DNA from: Achromobacter sp. ASV32
GTDB taxonomy: Bacteria > Pseudomonadota > Gammaproteobacteria > Burkholderiales > Burkholderiaceae_B
Assembly (NCBI RefSeq): GCF_016428805.1
Contig: NZ_JAELTJ010000004.1
Location: forward strand, 46,337 to 110,336
Reading direction: 5' to 3'
Length of the DNA: 64,000 nucleotides
The translations under genes and the position numbers were made by a program. This document shows, one piece after another, positions 55,666-64,000 of this stretch (position 1 is its first letter; each line of letters opens with the position of its first letter). The notes beneath the pieces are model-generated. The model was not told the DNA's origin and did not search any database. It was given only the letters and a program-made list of their open reading frames with translations.

Positions 55666-56547
55666 CTAGCGGCGCGGCGCGCCGCGGGTCATGGCGGCCA
55701 GCCGTTCGAGCAGGTGGACGTCTTGTTCGTTCTTGAGCAAGGCGCCGGCCATGAGCGGCACCGCGGTGGCGGTGTGCGCGTCGATCTGGGCCGCACTGAC
55801 GTCTTCGGCCAGCAACAGGCGCAGCCAGTCGAGCAGCTCGGAGGTGGAGGGCTTTTTCTTCAGGCCGGGCGCATCGCGCAGGCTGAAGAAGGTGTCCAGC
55901 GCCGCGCGCAGCACGTCCTGCTTGAGTTCGGGGAAATGCACGCCCACGATCTCGCGCATGGTCTCGCGGTCGGGAAAGCGGATGTAGTGGAAGAAGCAGC
56001 GGCGCAGGAACGCGTCCGGCAGGTCTTTTTCGTTGTTGGACGTGATGATGACCAGCGGCCGATGGCGCGCCGAGATCGTCTCGCGCGTTTCGTACACATG
56101 GAATTCCATGCGGTCCAGCTCGCGCAGCAGGTCGTTTGGGAATTCGATGTCGGCCTTGTCGATTTCGTCGATCAGCAGCACCACCGGCTGGTCGGCGTCG
56201 AACGCTTGCCACAAGGTGCCCTGCACGATGTAGTTGCGGATGTCGCGCACCTTTTCGTCGCCCAGCTGCGAGTCGCGCAGGCGCGACACGGCGTCGTATT
56301 CGTACAGGCCCTGATGCGCCTTGGTGGTGGACTTGATGTGCCATTGCAGCAGCGGACGGCCCAGCGCGCGCGCGACCTCTTCGGCCAGCATGGTCTTGCC
56401 GGTGCCGGGTTCGCCCTTGATCAGCAGTGGACGTTGCAGCGTGAGGGCGGCATTGACGGCGAGCTTCAGGTCATCGGTGGCAACGTAGCTGTCGGTGCCC
56501 TCGAAGCGGACGGGCGAGGCAAAAGAGGCGGTCTGGGCTGCGGACAT
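55666..56547 (-). CDS. MoxR-family AAA+ ATPase
   Basis: A 293-residue ATPase. Walker A GEPGTGKT is at about residues 43-50, LLQWHIKSTTKAHQGLYEYDAVSRLRD follows as typical for the group, and Walker B reads VVLLIDEIDKAD (about 125). A sensor-1 IITSNNEKDLPDAFLRRC and arginine finger follow. It works with the VWA protein encoded next, probably as a chaperone for cofactor insertion or complex assembly. Confidence 0.93.
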   Translation of the reverse strand: MSAAQTASFASPVRFEGTDSYVATDDLKLAVNAALTLQRPLLIKGEPGTGKTMLAEEVARALGRPLLQWHIKSTTKAHQGLYEYDAVSRLRDSQLGDEKVRDIRNYIVQGTLWQAFDADQPVVLLIDEIDKADIEFPNDLLRELDRMEFHVYETRETISARHRPLVIITSNNEKDLPDAFLRRCFFHYIRFPDRETMREIVGVHFPELKQDVLRAALDTFFSLRDAPGLKKKPSTSELLDWLRLLLAEDVSAAQIDAHTATAVPLMAGALLKNEQDVHLLERLAAMTRGAPRR

Positions 56548-56670
56548 GGATCGGCGGGCTTCTCGGAGTTGACGGGGATCAAGACCATCTTAAGGTATTA
56601 ATCCTGAGCAATTATCGTACAATCAGGCGGTTTTGCAGTTGGGTTCGACCCGCAACGTGTTTGCCGGGGG

Positions 56671-56698
56671 CCTTTTCGTGTGAGCAGGCCCTAGTCCC
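56671..56698 (+). repeat. 28-base dispersed element, copy B
   Basis: Starts CCTTTTCGTGTGAGCAGG and ends CCCTAGTCCC; 26 of 28 positions match copy A at 36953-36980. Here GGGCCT before and AGGCCC inside can pair around the conserved loop. It ends 27 bases before a cytochrome c start codon. Confidence 0.6.
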
Positions 56699-56725
56699 TA
56701 AGCCATACCAAGAAGAGCCATCCCA

Positions 56726-57079
56726 ATGAAGTTGCGATTCTCTCTGAAGTACACGGTTTCCGTGCTGGCCGCGTCGGCATCCTGTGCGATCGCCGGCCAG
56801 GCATTTGCTGCAGACGCAGCGCCGGTCGGTAATGTCCAGAATGCCCGCGACAAAGTGTCCATGTGCATTGGTTGCCATGGCATCGAAGGCTACAAAGCGA
56901 CTTTCCCCGAGCTTTATCACGTGCCGATGATTGCTGGCCAGAACGCCAAGTACATCGAGACCGCCCTCAACGAGTACAAGAAAGGCGCGCGCAGCCATCC
57001 CACGATGGACGCCATTGCCGGCAGCCTGTCCGACCAGGACATCGCCGATCTGGCCGCGTACTACTCGAATCTGAAATGA
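56726..57079 (+). CDS. periplasmic monoheme cytochrome c
   Basis: A 117-residue protein. The signal peptide ends near QAFAADAAP (about residue 29). CIGCH at about residue 47 binds heme c, and the Met ligand is probably in HVPMIAG or TMDAIAG. The chain ends in the helix DIADLAAYYSNL common to class I cytochromes. It is the first of two cytochrome genes separated by 14 bases; both probably carry electrons to an oxidase. Confidence 0.9.
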   Translation: MKLRFSLKYTVSVLAASASCAIAGQAFAADAAPVGNVQNARDKVSMCIGCHGIEGYKATFPELYHVPMIAGQNAKYIETALNEYKKGARSHPTMDAIAGSLSDQDIADLAAYYSNLK

Positions 57080-57093
57080 CAGGGGGCAACAAC

Positions 57094-57456
57094 ATGAACC
57101 GCACCATGCTTGCCCTTGCGGGCGCGACGCTGGCCATTTCGGGCGCTGCCGCCCAGGCCCAGGACCTGACAGCCGGCAAGGCCGTCTTCGACAAATTCAA
57201 TTGCGCCTCGTGCCACGGCGCCGACGCCAAGACGGCGGTGGATCCGGCCTACCCGACGCTGGCGGGCCAGCACGCCGATTACCTGGTGCATGCGCTCAAA
57301 GCCTACCGCCGCGGCGCCTCGGGCAGCGCGGCCACGGCCAACGTGCGCAAGAACCCCATCATGGGCGCCTTCGCGACCCAGCTGTCCGACCAGGACATCA
57401 GCAACGTGGCCGCCTGGCTGGCCGCTCAGCCCAGCGATCTGGGCGTGCGCAAGTAG
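57094..57456 (+). CDS. periplasmic class I cytochrome c (c553-like)
   Basis: A 120-residue protein with signal peptide ending AQAQDLTAG (about residue 22). [11 protein letters not shown] carries the heme-binding Cxx[28 protein letters not shown] holds the Met ligand and the last helix. It is downstream of a related cytochrome and so likely co-expressed. Confidence 0.91.
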   Translation: MNRTMLALAGATLAISGAAAQAQDLTAGKAVFDKFNCASCHGADAKTAVDPAYPTLAGQHADYLVHALKAYRRGASGSAATANVRKNPIMGAFATQLSDQDISNVAAWLAAQPSDLGVRK

Positions 57457-57481
57457 TAGACACCGCGGCCTGGCCAGCACG

Positions 57482-57510
57482 AAAAACCCTCGGTTGACCG
57501 AGGGTTTTTT
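57482..57510. terminator. bidirectional terminator between cytochrome c and DUF1841 genes
   Basis: ACCCTCGGT (57486-57494) pairs with ACCGAGGGT (57497-57505), with A-run before and T6 after. Confidence 0.85.
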
Positions 57511-57559
57511 CATGGGCCGTACCTGCCTGATGCACGGCGGGGGCGGTGCGCCGGAAGGC

Positions 57560-57985
57560 TTAGCGCTCGGCGCGCTGGCGGATCAGGTCGATGTAGGTGT
57601 CGCTGTCCAGCGGCGTGCCCAGCCGCTGGGCTTCCCAGACGACGCGGCCCAGGCATTCCATGATTTCGTGGGCGGCCTGGTGCGCGTCGGTGCGCGCCAC
57701 CAGGCGCTGGTAGGCGCTGCGGATGCCCGGCGGGTGGTCGATCGACAGCTGTTCGGCGATGGCCAGGTGCATCGACAGGTGCAGGAACGGGTTGGTGCGG
57801 CCCTTTTCCACATCGTATTCCGCCGTCATGGCGTCGGGGCTTTCGAGGTCGCCGTGGTATTCCGGATGCTCGATGATCCAGTCCAGGGCCATGGCCTCGA
57901 GCGGGGTCAGGACGTCGTTGGCGCGGTGCTTGCGCCAGGTTTCGATGAAGAATTCGCGGACTTGGTCGCGGGAGGGGTTGAACAT
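57560..57985 (-). CDS. DUF1841 protein
   Basis: A 141-residue helical protein opening [19 protein letters not shown], followed by [18 protein letters not shown] and [15 protein letters not shown]. These are the conserved segments of DUF1841, found in beta- and gammaproteobacteria, of unknown function. The conserved HLSMHLAI suggests a metal site. It is divergent from icd across about 200 bases. Confidence 0.87.
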   Translation of the reverse strand: MFNPSRDQVREFFIETWRKHRANDVLTPLEAMALDWIIEHPEYHGDLESPDAMTAEYDVEKGRTNPFLHLSMHLAIAEQLSIDHPPGIRSAYQRLVARTDAHQAAHEIMECLGRVVWEAQRLGTPLDSDTYIDLIRQRAER

Positions 57986-58186
57986 CTGGGGGACGCCATA
58001 CGGGCTGGAGAGGGCTTTATTTTACCGCCCGCGACCGCCTTGGCCGCCCGACGGCGCCAATGCGATATAGAATTGGTTGCTATCCGCTATCCAGTGCGCG
58101 TTTCGCCAGGCCGCGCGGCCCGCGAACCGCACGCCAGCCGATGCGGCGCGCGTGCAGAAAAACCACCCGGAGCAAATGGAGCATTC

Positions 58187-59443
<1,257 letters not shown>

Positions 59444-59472
59444 TCGAGGCCGTATTCGCGCACTATCATGAG

Positions 59473-59504
59473 ACCCGCAAGCCGCAAGGCCTGCGGGTTT
59501 TTTT
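59473..59504 (+). terminator. Rho-independent terminator of icd
   Basis: ACCCGCA (59473-59479) pairs with TGCGGGT (59492-59498), then T7. Confidence 0.85.
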
Positions 59505-59663
59505 GAGTCCGATTCTGCATTATCTTCAATAAGAAAATGAGGCAAGTCGCCAGGTGAAGATGTGTATATATAAGGCGAAATTAATCAGAATGTGATTGTT
59601 ACAGCAGTATAATTCCCGCGTTCCCAATACGGTATTCCCTTTCGCTCTGCTGATTTCCGATAC

Positions 59664-60641
59664 ATGGCAACTCCTGCTTCCGATATGCCGCCTTATGATG
59701 CTCCGGCATGCGTCCGTGGCTTGCGCGACGCCAAGCGGATTGCGCTGCTGATGGCGCCCAGGCTGGGCGACACGCTGCTGATGATGACCATGGCGCATAA
59801 CCTGGCCGCGCACGGCCGCGAGGTCACGGTCTTCGGCGATTTCGCTTATGGCTTGCGCAGTTGGTTTCCCGGCATGGATATCCAGCCCTCGCTGCCTCAG
59901 GAGCGCGCGTTGCAGACGCTGGCGGATTTTGACTGTGCGGCGCAAATGCACGTGGGCTGGCCCTATGCCTTGCATGGTTACGCGGCGTCCTATTTCTATT
60001 ACGACGCGCATGTCGTGATTACCGGCAAGGGCTTCGTCAAACTCAACCAGATCAGCGATTACTGTCGTGACGCGCTCGGTTTGCCCTTGTCCAGCACGGA
60101 CATCGGCCTGCGCCCGCCGGTGGCGGGGCGGCAGCGGGCTTTTGAAAAGCGCGTGGCGGTGCATCCTTCTTCCACGGGCGCCCAACGCTGCTGGGCGCCG
60201 CGCCACTTTGTCGAATTGGGCCTGCGCCTGAAGCGCCAGGGCTATGAGCCGGTATTCATCCTGGCGCCCCACGAACGCGCCGAATGGGGCTGCCTGACGG
60301 AAGCCGGGTTGCCGATCCAGCAATCGCCTTCGCTGGCCGACGTGGCCGCTTTTCTGCATGAGTGCGGCTGGTTCATCGGCAACGAATCCGGGATTGGCCA
60401 CCTGGCCTCCAGCGTCGGCGTGCCGACCCTGACCCTGACCGGGCGCCCCACCCGCACCAAGGCCTGGCGTCCGGGCTGGTCCATGTCCCGCATTGCCTAT
60501 CCCGCCTATATCCCCGGCGGCCGTTGGCGCGATCGGCTTTGGCGCGAATGGCTGCGCCCGGGCAGCGTCATGGCGGCCTTCGAAGGCCTGACCCGGGACT
60601 ACGAAAGATCCATGGCGGCTGCGAAAGTCGCGCGTTCTTGA
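59664..60641 (+). CDS. GT9-family (heptosyltransferase-like) glycosyltransferase
   Basis: A 325-residue cytoplasmic glycosyltransferase. APRLGDTLLMMTMAHNL opens the acceptor domain; VAVHPSSTGAQRCWAPRHFVELG and FIGNESGIGHLASSVGVPTL are the GT9 signatures. Members add heptose or related sugars to lipopolysaccharide core. It lies in front of an O-antigen ligase gene. Upstream (59505-59663) is an AT-rich stretch with TATAAT at 59609-59614 as probable -10. Confidence 0.88.
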   Translation: MATPASDMPPYDAPACVRGLRDAKRIALLMAPRLGDTLLMMTMAHNLAAHGREVTVFGDFAYGLRSWFPGMDIQPSLPQERALQTLADFDCAAQMHVGWPYALHGYAASYFYYDAHVVITGKGFVKLNQISDYCRDALGLPLSSTDIGLRPPVAGRQRAFEKRVAVHPSSTGAQRCWAPRHFVELGLRLKRQGYEPVFILAPHERAEWGCLTEAGLPIQQSPSLADVAAFLHECGWFIGNESGIGHLASSVGVPTLTLTGRPTRTKAWRPGWSMSRIAYPAYIPGGRWRDRLWREWLRPGSVMAAFEGLTRDYERSMAAAKVARS

Positions 60642-60770
60642 TTCTCTATCCGCGGTTTCCACAGGCCTGGGCAATCCCCCTCGCTTGCGGGAACCGTTGC
60701 GGCCTGATGGCTGACTAACCCCCACCCCAGATACCTGATCGATCCCTCCAAAGATCAAGCTGATCCACCT

Positions 60771-62045
60771 ATGCCCACTTTTTGCTTGCGCAGCGTCGCT
60801 TTCCTGACGCTGCTGGTTCCTGCCCTGGCCTTGACCAGCGCGGTCGGCGGTCCGGCCATCATCTACCTTACCGCGCTGATTGCCATGGCGACGATGGCGG
60901 CCAATGCCGCCAGGCACTGGGAGCCGTTCGCGCTGAAAGAGCTGGCGGCAATGGCGGTGGCGCTGACTGCGCCCTTGGTGGCCATGCTGATCAGCAGTAG
61001 CTATCTGGGCGTCTGGAGCGGGTCCGAAATCGAGAAACTGTTGCGTTTCGCGCTGGCGGTGCCCGTCTGCTGGCTGCTGCTGCGCGTGCCGCGCCACTGG
61101 CTGCAGCATGTGCAATGGAGCCTGCTGTTCGGCGCCATCGCCGGTTCGCTGATGCTGATTGTCATCGTGCATTCGCCCAGCCTGGGCCGGGGCGCCGTGT
61201 CTGATTTCGGCGGGCGTTATAACGCGGTGGCGTTCGCCGACCTGACGATTTTCTTCGGCCTGGCTGCGCTCTTGACGCTGCCTTGGAAACTGTCTCCCTG
61301 GCCTCGCCTGGAGTCGGCGGTCAAGATTGCGGTGGTGCCCTTGTGCATTTACGGCGTCTGGGTGTCGCATACGCGCAGCAGCTGGGCGCTGCTGGTGGTG
61401 TTCGGCCTGGTCTATCTATCGACCAAGCGCCAGTGGGCGCGGCGCACCAAGTTGCTGTTCCTGGGCGGGCTGATCGCCGTGATGGCGGTGATTGCGGCCG
61501 TGTCCTGGTATTCCAAGGAAAGCCGTTGGAAGAATGTGCTGACCGACGTGGACCGCTACGAGCAGCACGATCGCGACACCTCGGTGGGTATCCGCATCCA
61601 GCTCTGGAAGGCGTCGTGGCTGATGTTCAAGGAAAGCCCGCTGGTGGGTGTAGGCGTGCCCAATTTCCGCTCCGAGCTGGCCAAGCTGGAGAAGCAGGGG
61701 GTGGTGACCGAACTGGTGTCGGTGGACTACGGTGAACCCCATAACGACATGTTGGGAGCGCTGGCGGGCTATGGTTTGCTGGGGCTGCTGAGCATCCTGG
61801 CCCTGTACCTGATTCCCGCGGCCATCTTCTGGCGCCGTTCCGACAGCGCCGACCCGGTGGTGCACGTGGGGTCGCAGATCGGGATGCTGTTCTGCCTGGG
61901 CTATTTCGTATTCAGCCTGTCCGAGATGATGTTCCGCAACATGCGCAGTGTGCCGATCTACGCGGTAACGGTGGTGGTGCTGTTCGCGCTGACGTCGGCG
62001 CGCACCGGGTTGGCGCAGCAGCGGCTGGCGGCGGCCAAGCGCTAG
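60771..62045 (+). CDS. O-antigen ligase-like membrane protein (WaaL family)
   Basis: A 424-residue polytopic protein with about eleven hydrophobic segments. The Wzy_C region reads WVSHTRSSWALLVVFG (about residue 200), and the large periplasmic loop ends in DYGEPHNDMLGALAGYGLLG with the conserved His. Such proteins transfer O-antigen or core sugar chains to lipid A core. Its pairing with a GT9 gene 129 bases upstream fits an LPS core role; a ligand-specific name is not justified. Confidence 0.87.
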   Translation: MPTFCLRSVAFLTLLVPALALTSAVGGPAIIYLTALIAMATMAANAARHWEPFALKELAAMAVALTAPLVAMLISSSYLGVWSGSEIEKLLRFALAVPVCWLLLRVPRHWLQHVQWSLLFGAIAGSLMLIVIVHSPSLGRGAVSDFGGRYNAVAFADLTIFFGLAALLTLPWKLSPWPRLESAVKIAVVPLCIYGVWVSHTRSSWALLVVFGLVYLSTKRQWARRTKLLFLGGLIAVMAVIAAVSWYSKESRWKNVLTDVDRYEQHDRDTSVGIRIQLWKASWLMFKESPLVGVGVPNFRSELAKLEKQGVVTELVSVDYGEPHNDMLGALAGYGLLGLLSILALYLIPAAIFWRRSDSADPVVHVGSQIGMLFCLGYFVFSLSEMMFRNMRSVPIYAVTVVVLFALTSARTGLAQQRLAAAKR

Positions 62046-62088
62046 CTGCCTCGCCGAGCCCTCGGCGGTTATCGTCACGCTTGAAAAG

Positions 62089-62114
62089 ACAAGGCCTTCG
62101 GGCCTTGTTTTTTT
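62089..62114 (+). terminator. Rho-independent terminator of the O-antigen ligase gene
   Basis: ACAAGGCC (62089-62096), TTCG, GGCCTTGT (62101-62108), T-run to 62114. Confidence 0.88.
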
Positions 62115-62151
62115 CGCGCGCGTGCGTTGCGCATCCAAATGCCTTGTGGGC

Positions 62152-62165
62152 TTGATGTAGATCAA
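62152..62165. promoter_or_regulatory. perfect FNR/Anr box before the chemoreceptor gene
   Basis: TTGAT-GTAG-ATCAA equals the FNR consensus (TTGAT-N4-ATCAA). If TATTCT (62207-62212) is the -10, the start is near 62219 and the box is centred about 60 bases upstream, near the class I FNR position. Confidence 0.7.
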
Positions 62166-62290
62166 GCAGCTCCCCTCTGGTCAGTGAAAACCCTGCCACT
62201 CCCCCGTATTCTGACGGCACGCAACATATAAACCGTCACATTCCGCTGCCTTTTGTTATTAGGCGAGGAAGGGCATAGAGAAGAGGGCCT

Positions 62291-63835
62291 ATGAATAATT
62301 CAAGCTTGCGTAAAGAGCTGCTGTGGTTCGTGTTCATCATCGGGGCCGCCGTGCTTGCGCTGGGCGCCTGGGACGCCTGGGAGCGGCGGGCCGAGATGCT
62401 GGCCGAGCGCAAGACGGAGCTGCGCCACGTGCTGGACCTGGCGGCCAGCATCGTGCAAAACGGCAAGCAACGGGCGATCGATGAGGGCCTGTCCGTCGAG
62501 CAGGCCCAGCGTAATGTGGCGCAGCGCCTGGCCCAATTGCGTTACGGCGCGGATGGCTACGTTGGCGTCTTCAACGATGGCTACGTGCTGCTGGTGCATC
62601 CCGATGCGAAGATGGCGGGCGCCAACGTGCGCGCGGTCAAGGATAGCGATGGCGCGCCGATCTTCGAGAATCTCTACGCGCAAGGCAAGGACGGCGGCGG
62701 TTTCGTCGACTATCGCTTTCCGCGGCCGGGCGCCGACGAGGCGCTGCCCAAGATCAGCTATGCCGCCTACGACAAGGAATGGGGTTGGCTGATGTTCACC
62801 GGCCTGTACGTGGACGACGTGGACGCGGCCTTCGTCAAGACGCTGTGGCGCCAGGGCGCGGTGACGCTGGTGCTGCTGGCGCTGCTGCTGACGGCGGCAT
62901 TGCGGTTTTTCCGTTCGCACATCATCCGGCCGCTGGACGAGGCGGTGGCGGTGTGCGAACGGGTGGCGCATGGCGACCTGTCCAGCATCATCTCGCGCCA
63001 TCACCGGGGCGAGATCGGCCGCCTGTTCGACGCCATGGCGTTGATGCAGGAACGGCTGGACGTGGCGGTGCGCAGCATCGTCCATTCCACCGGGTCGATC
63101 GCCGCGGCGTCGCGCCAGATCGCGGCGGGCAGCATGGATCTGCATGACCGCACCGAGAAGCAGGCGGCCGCCCTGGAGCAGACCGCGGCCAGCGTGGAGC
63201 AGATCACCGCGACGTCCAAGCAGAGCGCGGACCACGTGCGTGAAGTCAGCGCGCTGGCGGGCGAATCGGCACAGTTGGCGCGGCAGGGCAGCGACGAAAC
63301 CCAGCACGCGATTGATGCGATGCGCGAGATTTCGCAGAGCTCGCAGCGAATTGACGAGATCATCCGCCTGATCGACGAGATCGCGTTTCAGACCAATATC
63401 CTGGCGCTCAATGCCGCGGTAGAAGCCGCAAGGGCTGGCGAGCAGGGACGCGGGTTCGCGGTGGTGGCGGGCGAGGTCCGGGCGCTGGCGCAGCGCTCGG
63501 CGACCGCCGCCAAGGAAATCAAGACGCTGATCGAGGCCTCATCGAATTCGGTGTCGCGTGGCAGCCTGCGGGTGGAGCAGGCCAGCGCCACGATGAGCAG
63601 CGTGCTGGAATCGGCCGCCACCAGCGCGCCCCTGATGGGCGAAATCGCCACCGCCTCGGCCGAGCAAAGCGTGGGGATCGAGCAGATCAACCAGGCGGTG
63701 ACGCACCTGGACAGCGTGACGCAGCAGAACGCCGCGCTGGTTGAGGAGTTTGCGGCGTCCGCCGCCACCTTGCACGATCAGGCCGACGACCTGGCGCGCG
63801 CAGTGGCGGTATTCAAGCTGTCTGCAGCCTACTAG
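62291..63835 (+). CDS. methyl-accepting chemotaxis protein with single Cache domain
   Basis: A 514-residue receptor. Transmembrane helix 1 (about 9-27), a periplasmic single-Cache sensor with [21 protein letters not shown] (about 84-104), then transmembrane helix 2 (about 193-210). A HAMP segment follows ([22 protein letters not shown]). The cytoplasmic tip reads [28 protein letters not shown], with Glu/Gln methylation sites around it. It signals through CheA/CheW. The perfect FNR box upstream suggests control by oxygen. The ligand may be a small carboxylate, as for other sCache receptors. Confidence 0.93.
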   Translation: MNNSSLRKELLWFVFIIGAAVLALGAWDAWERRAEMLAERKTELRHVLDLAASIVQNGKQRAIDEGLSVEQAQRNVAQRLAQLRYGADGYVGVFNDGYVLLVHPDAKMAGANVRAVKDSDGAPIFENLYAQGKDGGGFVDYRFPRPGADEALPKISYAAYDKEWGWLMFTGLYVDDVDAAFVKTLWRQGAVTLVLLALLLTAALRFFRSHIIRPLDEAVAVCERVAHGDLSSIISRHHRGEIGRLFDAMALMQERLDVAVRSIVHSTGSIAAASRQIAAGSMDLHDRTEKQAAALEQTAASVEQITATSKQSADHVREVSALAGESAQLARQGSDETQHAIDAMREISQSSQRIDEIIRLIDEIAFQTNILALNAAVEAARAGEQGRGFAVVAGEVRALAQRSATAAKEIKTLIEASSNSVSRGSLRVEQASATMSSVLESAATSAPLMGEIATASAEQSVGIEQINQAVTHLDSVTQQNAALVEEFAASAATLHDQADDLARAVAVFKLSAAY

Positions 63836-64000
63836 GCGAGCCCTGCACCACGCTCATGGCCCGTTGCAGACGCGGGGTGAGTTCGCGGCTGGCGCTGGTC
63901 ATGGGCAGCCGCAACTCATCGGCGATAAGGCCCTGCAAGGCCAGTGCGCGCTTGATCGGCGCCGGATTGGGTTCGGCGAACAGCAGCCGGATCAGGCCGC
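63813..64000 (-). CDS. dapA: 4-hydroxy-tetrahydrodipicolinate synthase, C-terminal end (partial)
   Basis: The minus strand reads in one frame [20 protein letters not shown], then [20 protein letters not shown] to a TGA at 63815-63813. This is the C-terminal helix pair of DapA. The 5' part lies beyond the window. Its last 23 bases overlap the 3' end of the convergent chemoreceptor gene, so the final residues (SRLQTA) are encoded opposite it. Confidence 0.85.
   Translation of the reverse strand, partial: GLIRLLFAEPNPAPIKRALALQGLIADELRLPMTSASRELTPRLQRAMSVVQGSPSRLQTA

Overview
This is a high-GC chromosomal window, almost certainly from a betaproteobacterium of the family Alcaligenaceae (Bordetella/Achromobacter lineage). 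The grounds are a Bug-type solute receptor, a phasin, a DUF4148-type repeat protein, a caa3-type CtaG, a Burkholderiales porin, the aat/nudix/bpt/pyrD cluster and the hrcA-hemH-grpE-dnaK-dnaJ block. I see no prophage, insertion sequence, CRISPR array or rRNA. Gene content is mostly core metabolism, with a small accessory-looking patch between tRNA genes at about 30.6-35.6 kb.

Layout. 0-2.7 kb: 5' part of a UbiH-like monooxygenase, a small membrane protein and pepP. 2.7-9.2 kb: a metal-ion block, with a yybP-ykoY (Mn2+) riboswitch before a CaCA-type exchanger, then a free-standing MgtC-C-terminal-like protein and the Mg2+ P-type ATPase mgtA, each behind a long leader containing a short ORF, then a porin. 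9.3-21.9 kb: ctaG, galU, a BepA-like protease, a YheT-like hydrolase, ilvE, azlCD, an RhlE-type helicase, a thioredoxin, an EI24 protein, a MoaB/CinA-type protein and an IclR regulator. 22-30.5 kb: Bug receptor, phasin, pyrD, both N-end-rule aminoacyl transferases (bpt, aat) with a Nudix gene, LysR/DoxX, and small secreted or unknown proteins. 30.6-35.6 kb: tRNA-Cys, three identical tRNA-Gly(GCC) genes, an AhpD-like protein, a MocR regulator with GNAT and azoreductase genes, and two small orphan proteins. 35.9-41.7 kb: murB, dapB, bamE, fur, recN, nadK. 41.8-48.6 kb: the heat-shock block (hrcA, hemH, a FPASD-motif mini-protein, grpE, a CxxC thioredoxin-fold protein, dnaK, dnaJ) with two good sigma-32 promoters. 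49-64 kb: DUF4148 protein, M16 peptidase, acetyltransferases, VWA/MoxR pair, two cytochromes c, DUF1841, icd, a GT9 glycosyltransferase and O-antigen ligase, a chemoreceptor behind a perfect FNR/Anr box, and the 3' end of dapA.

The strongest candidate for something undescribed is the magnesium leader system. A sigma-70 promoter (4144-4172) drives a 17-codon leader ORF whose stop codon sits in the 5' arm of a 12-bp stem. Downstream, mgtA is preceded by a 21-codon leader ORF (4869-4934) whose N-terminus alternates Asp/Glu and Pro like enterobacterial MgtL, followed by about 325 bases of mostly C-rich leader. This looks like a betaproteobacterial counterpart of MgtL/MgtM-type translation-coupled attenuation. 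No M-box is visible.
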